A DNA stretch of 64,000 nt, from the NCBI RefSeq assembly GCF_000023865.1, contig NC_013159.1:3374001-3438000 (forward strand), given 5' to 3'. The position numbers and the translations under genes are program-made. The notes beneath the pieces were generated by a model that ran no database searches, had not been told where the DNA came from, and was given only the letters and a program-made list of their open reading frames with translations. The number at the start of each line of letters is the position of its first letter. Within the stretch, counting starts at the first letter, position 1. This document shows positions 43,272 through 53,694 of the stretch, piece after piece. The stretch comes from Saccharomonospora viridis DSM 43017. Its GTDB lineage: Bacteria > Actinomycetota > Actinomycetes > Mycobacteriales > Pseudonocardiaceae.

Positions 43272-44324
43272 ATGACCACCAGCCAGTCAGCCCGAGCCCC
43301 GCAACGCGGTGAGGCCCCGGACCGCAACCTGGCGATGGAGCTCGTACGAGTCACCGAGGCCGCTGCGATGGCCGCGGGCCGGTGGGTCGGCAAGGGTGAC
43401 AAGAATGGTGGTGACCAGGCCGCCGTGGACGCGATGCGCCAGTTGATCGGCACCGTGTCCATGCGGGGTGTCGTCGTGATCGGCGAGGGCGAGAAGGACG
43501 AAGCGCCCATGCTGTACAACGGCGAGGAGGTCGGCAACGGCGACGGACCGGAGTGCGACGTGGCCGTCGACCCCATCGACGGCACCACGCTGATGTCGAA
43601 GGGCATGCCGAACGCGCTCGCCGTGCTGGCGGTGGCCGAGCGTGGCGCGATGTTCGACCCGTCCGCCGTGTTCTACATGGAGAAACTGGCCGTGGGCCCG
43701 GAGGCGGCGGGCACCGTGGATCTGTCCGCTCCCATCGCGGAGAACATCCGCAGGGTCGCCAAGGCCAAGCACAGCAGTGTGTCCGATGTGACAGTGTGCA
43801 TTCTGGACCGTCCTCGCCATGAGCAGATCGTCAAGGAAGTGCGCGAGGCCGGGGCGCGTATCCGGTTCATCAGTGACGGTGACGTGGCGGGCGCGATCGC
43901 GGCGGCACGACCGACCACGGGTGTCGACATGCTGCTCGGTATCGGCGGTACGCCGGAGGGCATCATCGCGGCGTGCGCCATGAAGTGCCTCGGCGGCGAG
44001 CTGCAGGGCAGGCTGTGGCCGAAGGACGACGAGGAGCGGCAGCAGGCGATCGACGCGGGGCACGACCTCGACCGGGTGTTGACCACCGACGACCTCGTGC
44101 GGGGCGACAACGTGTTCTTCTGCGCCACCGGCATCACCGACGGTGATCTGCTGCGCGGTGTGCACTACCGTGCGGGCGGGGCGACCACACAGTCCATCGT
44201 GATGCGTTCGAAGTCCGGCACCGTTCGGATGATCGACGGCTACCACCGGCTCACCAAGTTGCGTTCGTACTCGTCGGTGGATTTCGGCGGCGCGAACGAC
44301 GACGCCGTGCCCCCGCTGCCCTGA
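43272..44324 (+). CDS. glpX: Fructose-1,6-bisphosphatase, class II (GlpX)
   Basis: This 350-residue gluconeogenic phosphatase is the only FBPase type in most actinomycetes. Metal and substrate motifs: [54 protein letters not shown] and [34 protein letters not shown] precedes the ATG at 43272. The end is followed by repeats and a hairpin before the convergent ferredoxin reductase. Confidence 0.95.
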   Translation: MTTSQSARAPQRGEAPDRNLAMELVRVTEAAAMAAGRWVGKGDKNGGDQAAVDAMRQLIGTVSMRGVVVIGEGEKDEAPMLYNGEEVGNGDGPECDVAVDPIDGTTLMSKGMPNALAVLAVAERGAMFDPSAVFYMEKLAVGPEAAGTVDLSAPIAENIRRVAKAKHSSVSDVTVCILDRPRHEQIVKEVREAGARIRFISDGDVAGAIAAARPTTGVDMLLGIGGTPEGIIAACAMKCLGGELQGRLWPKDDEERQQAIDAGHDLDRVLTTDDLVRGDNVFFCATGITDGDLLRGVHYRAGGATTQSIVMRSKSGTVRMIDGYHRLTKLRSYSSVDFGGANDDAVPPLP

Positions 44325-44346
44325 TCCCTCCCGCAGGGCTCACAGA

Positions 44347-44430
44347 CTGCGGACGCGGCTACGTAACCCGCGGACACGGCGACACAAGCTGCGGACACGA
44401 CTACGCCACCTGCGGACACGGCATGCCTCT
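44347..44430. repeat. Four 21-bp direct repeats with a CTGCGGACACG core
   Basis: Units begin at 44347, 44368, 44389 and 44410, each exactly 21 bases, opening with CTGCGGACACG or a one- to two-base variant; the other ten bases vary. The same unit occurs at 49300-49528. Both arrays lie between convergent genes. Confidence 0.75.
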
Positions 44431-44451
44431 GCTCGGGTCCGCAGGTGGCGT
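44403..44451. terminator. Hairpin made by the last repeat unit
   Basis: ACGCCACCTGCGGAC (44403-44417) pairs perfectly with GTCCGCAGGTGGCGT (44437-44451) across a 19-base loop. It lies between convergent glpX and the reductase gene and can serve both. Confidence 0.65.
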
Positions 44452-44481
44452 GTCCTCGGCCGACGGCGCTGCCGCGCACGT

Positions 44482-45468
44482 TCAGACGTCGGTGGAATGC
44501 CCCGGGAAGAGCTTCGCACTCGGGTCCAGGGCCACCGCGATGTTGTTGACGGCCGTGGCCGCCTCCCCGAAACCGGTGGCGATGAGCCTGACCTTGCCGG
44601 GGTACGACACCACGTCCCCGGCGGCGTAGACGCGTTCCCGACTCGTGGCCATCGTGGTGTCCACCCGGATGGTGCGCCGTTCGATCTCCAGGCCCCAGCT
44701 CTCGAGCGGGCCGAGGTCGGCGGTGAACCCCAGGGCGGCCACGACGGTCTGTGCGGGCAGGCTCAGCCGTTCCCCGCTTTTGAGTCGGACGTCGACCTCC
44801 GCGAGTCCGCCGGTGGCATCGCCCCGTAACGCGGTGACCTCGGCGTCGGTGATCACCCGCACCCCTTCCGCGTACGCCTGACGGACGGTGGACTCGGCCG
44901 CGCGGAAACGTGCCCTGCGGTGCACGAGCGTGACACTCGACGCGATCGGCCGCAGCGCCAGTGCCCAGTCGAACGCCGAGTCGCCACCACCGACCACCAC
45001 GACGTCCTGTCCGGCATGGGCGTCGAGGGCCGGGATGAAGTACACCAACCCCCGACCGAGCCACCCCTGCCCCGCGGGCAGCGGTCGTGGTGTGAACTCG
45101 CCGATACCCGCCGTGACCAGCACGGCTCCCGCGTGGACCTCCATGCCGCTGGCGAGCCCCACCACCAAGCCGTCGTCCCCGGTGTGCAGCTTGTCGGCCT
45201 GTTGACCGAGGAGATAGGTGGGGTTCCACTGGCTCGCCTGTTCGACGAGCGCGTTCACGAGCTCCCGACCACGCACGGCGGGGAACCCCGCCACGTCGTG
45301 GATCATCTTCTCGGGGTACATCGCCGTGATCTGCCCACCCGCCTCGGGCAGGGAGTCGACGATCACCGTGGACAGTCCGCGGAAACCCGCGTAGTACGCG
45401 GCGTACAGGCCTGTGGGACCCGCGCCGACGATGAGCAGATCGGCCGACAGCGTTTCGGACGAACCCAT
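44482..45468 (-). CDS. Ferredoxin/flavodoxin--NADP+ reductase, thioredoxin-reductase-like type
   Basis: This is a 328-residue FAD- and NAD(P)-binding oxidoreductase. The FAD motif [14 protein letters not shown] is near residue 16 and [22 protein letters not shown] matches the YumC-type FNR signature. The pyridine-nucleotide motif is [14 protein letters not shown] and the C-terminal FAD motif is [28 protein letters not shown]. The CxxC of thioredoxin reductase is absent, which separates it from TrxB. ATG at 45468 is the start. It is divergent from fumC. Confidence 0.87.
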   Translation of the reverse strand: MGSSETLSADLLIVGAGPTGLYAAYYAGFRGLSTVIVDSLPEAGGQITAMYPEKMIHDVAGFPAVRGRELVNALVEQASQWNPTYLLGQQADKLHTGDDGLVVGLASGMEVHAGAVLVTAGIGEFTPRPLPAGQGWLGRGLVYFIPALDAHAGQDVVVVGGGDSAFDWALALRPIASSVTLVHRRARFRAAESTVRQAYAEGVRVITDAEVTALRGDATGGLAEVDVRLKSGERLSLPAQTVVAALGFTADLGPLESWGLEIERRTIRVDTTMATSRERVYAAGDVVSYPGKVRLIATGFGEAATAVNNIAVALDPSAKLFPGHSTDV

Positions 45469-45572
45469 GGCCCATCGCCCCTCTCGTCACCTGCGCCGCC
45501 TGCGCGGGCAGTGGTGATCCTAGTGCCTCACGCCACACGGCGGGGACGTCGAAGCTGCGCGAGACTGGCCTT

Positions 45573-46970
45573 ATGGCTGAACAGGAGTACCGGATCGAGC
45601 GCGACACCATGGGTGAGGTCGCCGTACCCGCCCACGCGCTCTACCGCGCCCAGACTCAACGTGCGGTCGAGAACTTCCCCATCTCGGGCCGTGGTCTGGA
45701 ACGTTCCCAGATCCGCGCGCTGGGATTGGTGAAGGCCGCCGCCGCGCGGGTCAACGCGCGTTTGGGGGTACTCGACGGCGAGGTGGCCGCCGCCATCGCC
45801 TCGGCCGCCGACGAAGTGGCCGAGGGCAAACACGACGAACACTTCCCCATCGACGTGTTCCAGACCGGTTCGGGCACCTCGTCGAACATGAACGCCAACG
45901 AGGTCATCGCCACCCTGGCCTCACGTTCACTGGGCCGTGACGTGCACCCCAACGACCACGTCAACGCCTCCCAGTCGTCGAACGACACGTTCCCCACCAC
46001 CATCCGGGTGGCCGCGACCGAAGCCGTACTCACCGACGTGGTGCCCGCGCTGGACCACCTGGCGACCGTCCTGGAACGGCGCGCGGCGGAATGGCGGGAT
46101 GTGGTGAAGGCCGGCCGAACCCACTTGATGGACGCCGTGCCGATCACGTTCGGCCAGGAGGCGGGTGCGTGGGCGGCGCAAGTGCGATTCGGCATCGAAC
46201 GCCTGCGCAGCGCACTGCCCCGACTCGCGGAGCTGCCCATCGGCGGTACGGCGGTGGGGTCGGGGCTCAACGCCCCACCCGGGTTCGGCTCGGCGGTGGC
46301 CGACGAACTCGCCAAGGTGACGGGGCTGCCCTTGGTCGAGGCACGGGACCACTTCGAGGCACAGGCGTCGCAGGACGGGTTGGTGGAGACCTCCGGACAC
46401 CTACGCACGGTGGCCGTGTCACTCCACAAGATCGCCAACGATCTGCGTTGGTTGGGTTCGGGGCCACGTGCGGGTTTGGCCGAGATAACGATGCCGGACC
46501 TCCAGCCGGGTTCGTCGATCATGCCCGGCAAGGTGAACCCGGTGATCTGCGAGGCCACGTTGCAGGTCGTGGCGCAGGTCATCGGCAACGACGCGGCTGT
46601 GGCATTCGCCGGTTCGCAGGGCAATTTCCAGCTCAACGTGAACCTGCCCGTGATCGCCCGCAACGTGCTGGAGTCGGCCCGACTGCTCGCGGCCGTGTCG
46701 CGTCTCCTCGCGGACAAGGTGATCGACGGGCTGACCGTCAACGTCGACACCGCGCGGGCCTACGCCGAGGGCTCACCGTCGATCGTCACGCCGCTCAACG
46801 CCTACCTCGGTTACGAGGAGGCCGCCTCGGTGGCCAAACAGGCGTTGGCCGAACGCAAGTCCATCCGGGATGTCGTGCTCGAACGGGGGCACGTGTCGGA
46901 CGGGAAACTCACCGAGGCCCAGCTCGACGAGGCGCTCGACGTGCTGCGGATGGCCCGCGGGAACCGCTGA
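45573..46970 (+). CDS. fumC: Fumarate hydratase, class II
   Basis: This 465-residue TCA-cycle enzyme interconverts fumarate and malate. Superfamily regions are intact: [16 protein letters not shown], the catalytic-base region [18 protein letters not shown] and the signature loop [15 protein letters not shown] with the catalytic Ser. Length is typical. The small C-terminal domain ends [14 protein letters not shown]. Its place near glpX, phoH and xseAB mirrors mycobacteria, where fum is Rv1098c. Confidence 0.95.
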   Translation: MAEQEYRIERDTMGEVAVPAHALYRAQTQRAVENFPISGRGLERSQIRALGLVKAAAARVNARLGVLDGEVAAAIASAADEVAEGKHDEHFPIDVFQTGSGTSSNMNANEVIATLASRSLGRDVHPNDHVNASQSSNDTFPTTIRVAATEAVLTDVVPALDHLATVLERRAAEWRDVVKAGRTHLMDAVPITFGQEAGAWAAQVRFGIERLRSALPRLAELPIGGTAVGSGLNAPPGFGSAVADELAKVTGLPLVEARDHFEAQASQDGLVETSGHLRTVAVSLHKIANDLRWLGSGPRAGLAEITMPDLQPGSSIMPGKVNPVICEATLQVVAQVIGNDAAVAFAGSQGNFQLNVNLPVIARNVLESARLLAAVSRLLADKVIDGLTVNVDTARAYAEGSPSIVTPLNAYLGYEEAASVAKQALAERKSIRDVVLERGHVSDGKLTEAQLDEALDVLRMARGNR

Positions 46971-47003
46971 ATGACCCATCGTCCACTCGGACGAGCAGCC
47001 CCG

Positions 47004-47579
47004 TCAACCCGCCTCGACGAGCTGTCTGGCCACTTCCTTGGCGTTACCCACCGCGCCGGGCACGATCCCGAACGAGGCGGTGACGATGGCACCCTCCAGC
47101 AGTATCAACAACGAGGTCGCCAATTTGCGCGCGTTACGCACGCCCGCGTCCCGCGCGAGAGTTCGCAGATAGTCCACCATCCACTGTTTCTGCGCCCGGA
47201 TCACCTCGCGGGCGGGGTGGCCGGCGTCGGACAGTTCGGCCTGCGCGTTGACGAACGCGCAGTCGTGTGGACCCTCCGTCGCGATCCACTCCTCCACCGC
47301 GTCGAACAGCAACAACAGCCGCTGTGCGGGTGAGAACCGACCCCGACGTTCGACCACCGCGCGCACATGCTCGCGATAGCGCTCGCCCCATCGTTCGAGG
47401 TACTCGGCGACGAGTGCGTCCTTGGAACCGAACCGCTCGTAGAACGTTTTCTCGGTGACACCGGCCTCATGGGCGAGCTGCTCGACCCCGACAGCGTGAA
47501 TACCGTGGTCGCGGAACAGCTTTCTCGCCACTTCGAGCACTCGCTCGGCGTCCGGGGTCAGTACGGGGTCGTCACGCAT
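47004..47579 (-). CDS. TetR family transcriptional regulator
   Basis: This is a 191-residue regulator. The helix-turn-helix reads RVLEVARKLFRDHGIHAVGVEQLAHEAGVTEKTFYERFGSKDALV (residues 10-54), followed by an all-helical ligand domain. ATG at 47579 is used; the frame open to 47741 has no support. A 10-base palindrome just upstream overlaps its likely -10 element and suggests self-repression. It converges on fumC and is divergent from the guaB1 gene, either of which could be its target. Confidence 0.86.
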   Translation of the reverse strand: MRDDPVLTPDAERVLEVARKLFRDHGIHAVGVEQLAHEAGVTEKTFYERFGSKDALVAEYLERWGERYREHVRAVVERRGRFSPAQRLLLLFDAVEEWIATEGPHDCAFVNAQAELSDAGHPAREVIRAQKQWMVDYLRTLARDAGVRNARKLATSLLILLEGAIVTASFGIVPGAVGNAKEVARQLVEAG

Positions 47580-47586
47580 GCGTCGA

Positions 47587-47596
47587 CGGTATACCG
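47587..47596. promoter_or_regulatory. Short palindrome upstream of the TetR gene
   Basis: CGGTATACCG ends eight bases before the TetR start codon. The TATACC inside it, on the minus strand, could be the -10 box of a near-leaderless promoter. Confidence 0.35.
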
Positions 47597-47664
47597 CCGG
47601 CTCACACCCACCTTCGGCTGCACCGTCTCTCGAACCGGCCGGGTGGATATCGACCCCTCGGTGA

Positions 47665-49290
<1,626 letters not shown>

Positions 49291-49299
49291 CGCCACCGC

Positions 49300-49528
49300 G
49301 CCGTGTCCGCAGCCCACGATGCCGTGTCCGCAGCCTGCGATGCCGTGTCCGCAGCCTGCGATGCCGTGTCCGCAGCCCGCGATGCCGTGTCCGCAGCCCG
49401 CGATGCCGTGTCCGCAGCCTGAGGCGCGGACACAGCGACGAGAACTGCCAACACCACGCCCCAACCTGAGGACACGACTACCCAACCTGCGGACACGACG
49501 CCCTACCCTGCGGACACGGGCGGCAGCG
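49300..49528. repeat. 21-bp repeat array, six units one way and three the other
   Basis: Six contiguous 21-base units (49300-49425) carry GTGTCCGCAG; three units (starting 49466, 49487 and 49508) carry the complement CTGCGGACACG or a one-base variant. Between them are about 40 bases of degenerate copies. The units in 49321-49404 differ from each other by a single base. The family is the same as at 44347. The 262 bases between the two convergent genes hold no gene. Confidence 0.82.
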
Positions 49529-49545
49529 CTGGGACAGCGCTGCCG
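49521..49545. terminator. Hairpin next to the repeat array
   Basis: CGGCAGCGCT (49521-49530), loop GGGAC and AGCGCTGCCG (49536-49545) form a perfect 10-base stem just beyond the stop of the leftward PhoH gene. Confidence 0.7.
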
Positions 49546-49552
49546 CGGTGGG

Positions 49553-50920
49553 TCACCCGTGGTACTCCAGCATCTCGGTGACCAAAGCAGCGATCGGAGA
49601 ACGCTCGGAGCGCGTCAACGTCAGGTGCGCGAACAGCGGATGCCCCTTCAGCTTCTCGACCACCGCTGACACCCCGTCGTGCCTGCCGACACGCAGGTTG
49701 TCGCGCTGCGCCACGTCGTGGGTCAACACCACCCGGGACCCCGTGCCCAGTCGCGACAACACCGTCAACAGCACGTTGCGCTCCAGCGACTGCGCCTCGT
49801 CCACGATCACGAACGAGTCGTGCAGCGACCGTCCCCGGATGTGGGTGAGCGGCAGCACCTCCAGCATGCCGCGATCGAACACCTCGTCGATCACTTCCTG
49901 GCTGACCAACGCACCGAGGGTGTCGAACACGGCCTGGGCCCAGGGCTGCATCTTCTCGTTCTCGGTGCCCGGCAGATAGCCCAGATCCTGTCCCCCGACC
50001 GCGTACACCGGACGGAACACCATGATCTTGCGGTGCATCCCGCGTTCGAGAACGGCTTCGAGCCCGGCGCACAGCGCGAGTGCCGACTTCCCCGTGCCCG
50101 CGCGTCCGCCGAGGGACACGATGCCGATGTCGGGGTCCATGAGCAGGTCCAACGCGATGCGCTGTTCCGCCGACCGTCCGTGGAGGCCGAACACCTCCCG
50201 GTCACCGCGGACGAGTCGTGCCCTCTTGCTGGGTGTGGTCCGCGCCAGCGCGCTCGTCGTCCCCGCGAGCAGGCGGAGACCGGTGTTGCACGGCAGCTCA
50301 CGCGCCTCGGGAAGACCGAAATCGGCCAGGTCCACCTCGCCCGACGCGAACAGGGCGTCGATGGCCTCGGCGGGGACGTCGAGGTCGGCCATGCCCGTCC
50401 ACCCGGACGGGGTCACCTCGTCGGCCCGATACTCGTCGGCGGTCAATCCCACCGAACCGGCCTTCACCCGCAGGGGGATGTCCTTGGTGATCAAGGACAC
50501 CTCCTGACGTTCGTTGGCGAGGTTCAACGCGCAGGCGAGGATGCGGTGGTCGTTGGAGTCGGTGCGGAATCCAGGTGGGAGCACCGTGGGGTCGGAGTGG
50601 TTCAACTCCACGTGCACCGTGCCGCCTTCCTCCCCGATCGGCACCGGCACGTCGAGGCGGCCGTGCGTGCGCCTGAGCTCGTCCAGCAGCCGAAGGGCCT
50701 CTCTGGCGAACCACCCGAGTTCGGGATGATGGCGTTTCGCCTCCAGCTCGCTGATCACCACGAGCGGCAGCACCACGTGGTGCTCTGCGAACCGGGTGAT
50801 CGCCCACGGGTCCGACAGCAGGACCGACGTGTCCAGCACGTACGTACGTGTTCGGTCAGCTGTGTCACCGGAGTCGGATGAGCGGCCGGAGTCCTTTCGG
50901 GGCAAACGCTGCGCAGTCAC
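49553..50920 (-). CDS. PIN domain-PhoH ATPase fusion (PhoH2 type)
   Basis: This is a 455-residue protein. The N-terminal PIN nuclease domain (about 25-160) has acidic residues in [23 protein letters not shown] and [12 protein letters not shown]. The C-terminal PhoH ATPase has Walker [14 protein letters not shown] near 275, the PhoH motif [14 protein letters not shown] and Walker [12 protein letters not shown]. In mycobacteria such proteins unwind and cut RNA and are paired with a small upstream antitoxin whose gene overlaps by 4 bases. GTG at 50920 has GGGAG upstream and overlaps a 90-codon frame by exactly 4 bases. Confidence 0.92.
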   Translation of the reverse strand: MTAQRLPRKDSGRSSDSGDTADRTRTYVLDTSVLLSDPWAITRFAEHHVVLPLVVISELEAKRHHPELGWFAREALRLLDELRRTHGRLDVPVPIGEEGGTVHVELNHSDPTVLPPGFRTDSNDHRILACALNLANERQEVSLITKDIPLRVKAGSVGLTADEYRADEVTPSGWTGMADLDVPAEAIDALFASGEVDLADFGLPEARELPCNTGLRLLAGTTSALARTTPSKRARLVRGDREVFGLHGRSAEQRIALDLLMDPDIGIVSLGGRAGTGKSALALCAGLEAVLERGMHRKIMVFRPVYAVGGQDLGYLPGTENEKMQPWAQAVFDTLGALVSQEVIDEVFDRGMLEVLPLTHIRGRSLHDSFVIVDEAQSLERNVLLTVLSRLGTGSRVVLTHDVAQRDNLRVGRHDGVSAVVEKLKGHPLFAHLTLTRSERSPIAALVTEMLEYHG

Positions 50921-51189
50921 GACGGCATCTCCCTCAGGGGCGTCGGCACCACGCCCCGCACTCGCTGGGCCGGGCACCGCCCTGGCTGGTCGCACCCTCC
51001 GACACCGGCCGGTGTCAGTTCATGCGGCCACGAGGGCCCGGTGCCGGCCCCCTCGTGCGTTTCGGAAGCGGCTGTACGGTTCGCGTCGCCGCCGTTCGCT
51101 TCATCACTGCCACGACCAGGGCCTCCCGTGGTGACCCACCTCGATTCGTGTGCCACCACTTCGGAAGCTACCTGCGACGCGTGTTTCAC
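50917..51189 (-). CDS. Possible small partner gene of PhoH2 (PhoAT-like position)
   Basis: A 90-codon frame from GTG at 51189 ends in GTGA, sharing four bases with the PhoH gene start. This is the arrangement known for the mycobacterial antitoxin phoAT. The protein is Gly/Thr/Glu-rich without a recognisable domain, and the third-codon-position GC looks lower than in neighbours. No ribosome site precedes the GTG. A 16-base palindrome, GACACCGGCCGGTGTC (51001-51016), lies inside the frame and could instead be an operator in a 389-base non-coding gap. I give it as a candidate only. Confidence 0.3.
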   Translation of the reverse strand: MKHASQVASEVVAHESRWVTTGGPGRGSDEANGGDANRTAASETHEGAGTGPSWPHELTPAGVGGCDQPGRCPAQRVRGVVPTPLREMPS

Positions 51190-51309
51190 GCAGGCAGCCA
51201 GCCAGGTGAATCACCGGTGACGAGATTCACGATTGGTGAGTACGACCAGACACGGTCGAGTGAGTCTTCGAATGTTCACAAGGAATTCATCCGCCGTACG
51301 GCAATGGAT

Positions 51310-52089
51310 TCATCCGCCGTACCGGCGGTGGCGAACGGCGTAGTCACGCAGAGCTCTGAGGAAGTCGACCTTCCGGAACGCGGGCCAGTACGCCTCGGTG
51401 AACCAGAACTCCGAATGCGCCGATTGCCACAACAGAAAACCGGACAATCGTTGTTCCCCGGAAGTGCGAATGATCAAATCCGGGTCCGGCTGTCCCGAGG
51501 TGTACAGGTGTTCGGCGATGTGGTCGACATCGAGGGTTTCGGCGAGCTGCTGGATGGAGGTGCCCTCTTCGGCGTGCTGCTGCAGCAACTTGCGCACGGC
51601 GTCGGCGATCTCCTGGCGACCGCCGTACCCGACGGCCACATTGACGATCATGCCGTTGCGGCCGTCGGTGCGCTGCGCGGCGGCGGTGAGCCTCGCCGCG
51701 ACGTCCGTGGGGAGCATGTCCAGCGCACCCACGATCGACAACCGCCACGGATTGCCCGGTTTGGCGAGTTCGTCCACGACGTCCGGAATGATCTCCAGGA
51801 GCGCGGCGACCTCCTCGCTGGAGCGGTTGCGCACGTTGTCCGTCGACAGCAGCCACAGCGTGACGACCTCGACCTTCGCCTCCCGGCACCAGCCGAGGAA
51901 GTCCGCGATCTTGCGGGCGCCCACCCGGTGACCACCGTTGACGTCGGTGAACCCCGCTTCACGCGCCCAGCGACGGTTGCCGTCGAGGATGATGCCGATG
52001 TGGCGCGGGTGTCGTCCCGCGGCCTGCTGCTTGAGCCGCCACGAATAGACCGTGTAGACCACGTGGGAGAGGAACGACCGAAGACTCAC
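51310..52089 (-). CDS. Short-chain cis-prenyltransferase (isoprenyl transferase, Z-FPP synthase-like)
   Basis: This is a 259-residue UPP-synthase-fold enzyme that adds isoprene units to an allylic diphosphate in cis configuration. Motifs: HIGIILDGNRRWAREAG with the catalytic Asp, LWLLSTDNVRNRSSEEV, NVAVGYGGRQEIADAVR, and DLIIRTSGEQRLSGFLLWQSAHSEFWFTEAYWPAF. The sequence is close to what I recall of Rv1086, the omega,E,Z-farnesyl diphosphate synthase that primes decaprenyl phosphate, including the neighbouring hemolysin III gene. GTG at 52089 is chosen; the frame reaches 52116. Confidence 0.88.
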   Translation of the reverse strand: MSLRSFLSHVVYTVYSWRLKQQAAGRHPRHIGIILDGNRRWAREAGFTDVNGGHRVGARKIADFLGWCREAKVEVVTLWLLSTDNVRNRSSEEVAALLEIIPDVVDELAKPGNPWRLSIVGALDMLPTDVAARLTAAAQRTDGRNGMIVNVAVGYGGRQEIADAVRKLLQQHAEEGTSIQQLAETLDVDHIAEHLYTSGQPDPDLIIRTSGEQRLSGFLLWQSAHSEFWFTEAYWPAFRKVDFLRALRDYAVRHRRYGG

Positions 52090-52160
52090 ATCACGGCAGC
52101 GTACGCCTGGCGGCAAAGTGAGCTTCGACTACTCCCCGACTGGGGACTGTGCGAGATAAC

Positions 52161-52174
52161 CTACGGTTCCGTAG
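52161..52174. promoter_or_regulatory. Dyad at the hemolysin III promoter
   Basis: CTACGG-TT-CCGTAG is a perfect 14-base palindrome in the 96-base gap between the divergent prenyltransferase and hemolysin III genes. TAGCCT, overlapping its right end, could be the -10 element of the latter gene, so a bound repressor would block it. The layout fits a TetR-type operator. Confidence 0.55.
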
Positions 52175-52185
52175 CCTGCTTCTCT

Positions 52186-52875
52186 GTGAGCGTAGCGACG
52201 CACAAACAGAACGAAGCAACACCGTCCGACGTCGTCGACACCCGTCCGCGGCTTCGTGGGCACATCCACTTCTGGAGTTTCTTCGGCGCGGTCGCGGCGG
52301 GTGCCACGCTGATCGCCCTGGCCGCGTCGACCGTGTCGGGGCTCGCCGCCCTGGCGACGTCGATCTACGGGGTCACGGTGCTCGGCGTGTTCGGGGTCAG
52401 CGCCTTGTACCACCGGCGGATCTGGAGCCCCAAGGCGTACGCGTGGATGAAACGCGCCGACCACTCGATGATCTTCCTGTTCATCGCGGGCACCTACACG
52501 CCGTTCACACTGTTGGCGATGTCCCAGCCGACCGGGTACGTCGTGCTCGGCGTGGTGTGGGGTGGCGCGGTCGCGGGTGTCGCGTTGAAGATGTTGTGGC
52601 CGACGGCGCCGCGTTGGCTCGGCGTGCCCATCTACATCGCGCTGGGCTGGGTCGCGATCTTCGTGCTGCCGGAGCTGGCGCACAACGCGGGCGTGGCGGC
52701 GCTGGTGTTGCTGCTCGTCGGCGGGGCCCTCTACACGGTGGGGTCGGTTTTCTACGCCACCCGTTGGCCGAACTACTGGCCCAAGACCTTCGGGTACCAC
52801 GAGTTCTTCCACGCGTGCACGGTGGCGGCGGCCATCACGCACTACATCGCGATCTGGCTGGCCATGTACGCCTGA
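52186..52875 (+). CDS. Hemolysin III family (PAQR/YqfA) membrane protein
   Basis: This is a 229-residue protein with seven membrane helices. PAQR-family marks are present: HIHFWSFFGAVAAG near the start, SALYHRRIWS with the conserved Ser/His, RADHSMIFLFIAGTYTPF with Asp and His, and the C-terminal YHEFFHACTVAAAITHY with two His. These residues bind zinc in the family. The bacterial members affect membrane lipid composition rather than lysing cells. GTG at 52186 is used; the very long upstream frame to 50848 is antisense to the prenyltransferase. The neighbour pair matches Rv1085c/Rv1086. Confidence 0.88.
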   Translation: MSVATHKQNEATPSDVVDTRPRLRGHIHFWSFFGAVAAGATLIALAASTVSGLAALATSIYGVTVLGVFGVSALYHRRIWSPKAYAWMKRADHSMIFLFIAGTYTPFTLLAMSQPTGYVVLGVVWGGAVAGVALKMLWPTAPRWLGVPIYIALGWVAIFVLPELAHNAGVAALVLLLVGGALYTVGSVFYATRWPNYWPKTFGYHEFFHACTVAAAITHYIAIWLAMYA

Positions 52876-52957
52876 CACACCTCGTCCACGGGCGGGCCGG
52901 GATCATCCCGTCTCGACCCCGTTCACCGACTCGTCCTCGTCGGGCCGCTCGTCCGGT

Positions 52958-53692
52958 TCACCAGGCCGCCGTGAGGATCCTGGCCAGATTGGCCGGGGTT
53001 CCCGGAAGACAGTGCAGGTTCCGGGACTCGTCGGCGAACACCACGATCCTGCCCCGGTCACGGAGATCGATCACGGAGAACGGCCCGCTGCGCCGATACC
53101 GGCCGTCCGAGGTGCCACCGACGTAGACCTGGTGCACCGCCTCGCGTGGGGCTTTCAGTCGCTCCTCGAGCTCTTTTTCCGGACTCAGTCGCGTGGCGAA
53201 CATGTCGTGGTGCTCGTCGCGGGTGTCGAAGGCGTCCCTGGTGGTGTGCAGCTCCGACACCGGGGCGGGTGGCACCTGGGGCAGTTCGCCGACGAACTCC
53301 TCGACCAGGCGACGTTCGTCGATCGACACGATCGCCACCGACTCGTCTTGCACCTGCATCGCCGCCGCCTCGCCACCGGCGGCGGCCACGAGGAACTTCC
53401 GGTCGCGGCCGGGGTCGTCGGTGTAGCCACTCCAGCAGTACAGCTCCCGACCCGGCGAGGCGAAGATCCGCAGGATGACGCGGAGCTCGCGGGTGAGCAT
53501 GTCCCCGTGGGCCAGGCCGAGCTCGGCCAACCGCTGGAAGCATTGATTCGTGAACTCACCCCGCTCGCTTTGCGGGATGTACACGTCGAACGCTCCCAGC
53601 AGTGGGTGTGGGTCGCCGAGGCCCTCCAATTCCCACAGGTGCAGCAACACCACTCGCGGCAGCGCGATGGGACTGGTCAACACGGTCGTCAT
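52958..53692 (-). CDS. ESX secretion-associated protein EspG
   Basis: This is a 244-residue cytosolic chaperone of the EspG family, which binds PPE-type substrates for type VII secretion. It opens IALPRVVLLHLWELEGLGDPHPLL, where mycobacterial EspG proteins have their LWxxxGLGxxP-like start, and continues GRELYCWSGYTDDPGRDRKFLVAAAGGEAAAM and a strand-rich end. ATG at 53692 follows the PPE-like gene by 2 bases. It is the last gene of the ESX-associated operon that runs leftward from 59992. No EccC, EccD or MycP gene is in the window, so the secretion machine is encoded elsewhere. Confidence 0.83.
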   Translation of the reverse strand: MTTVLTSPIALPRVVLLHLWELEGLGDPHPLLGAFDVYIPQSERGEFTNQCFQRLAELGLAHGDMLTRELRVILRIFASPGRELYCWSGYTDDPGRDRKFLVAAAGGEAAAMQVQDESVAIVSIDERRLVEEFVGELPQVPPAPVSELHTTRDAFDTRDEHHDMFATRLSPEKELEERLKAPREAVHQVYVGGTSDGRYRRSGPFSVIDLRDRGRIVVFADESRNLHCLPGTPANLARILTAAW

Positions 53693-53694
53693 GC

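Noticed and set aside
49300-49528. Possible CRISPR array
   Set aside because: Units are contiguous 21-mers with no unique spacers and occur in both orientations, and no cas gene is present.
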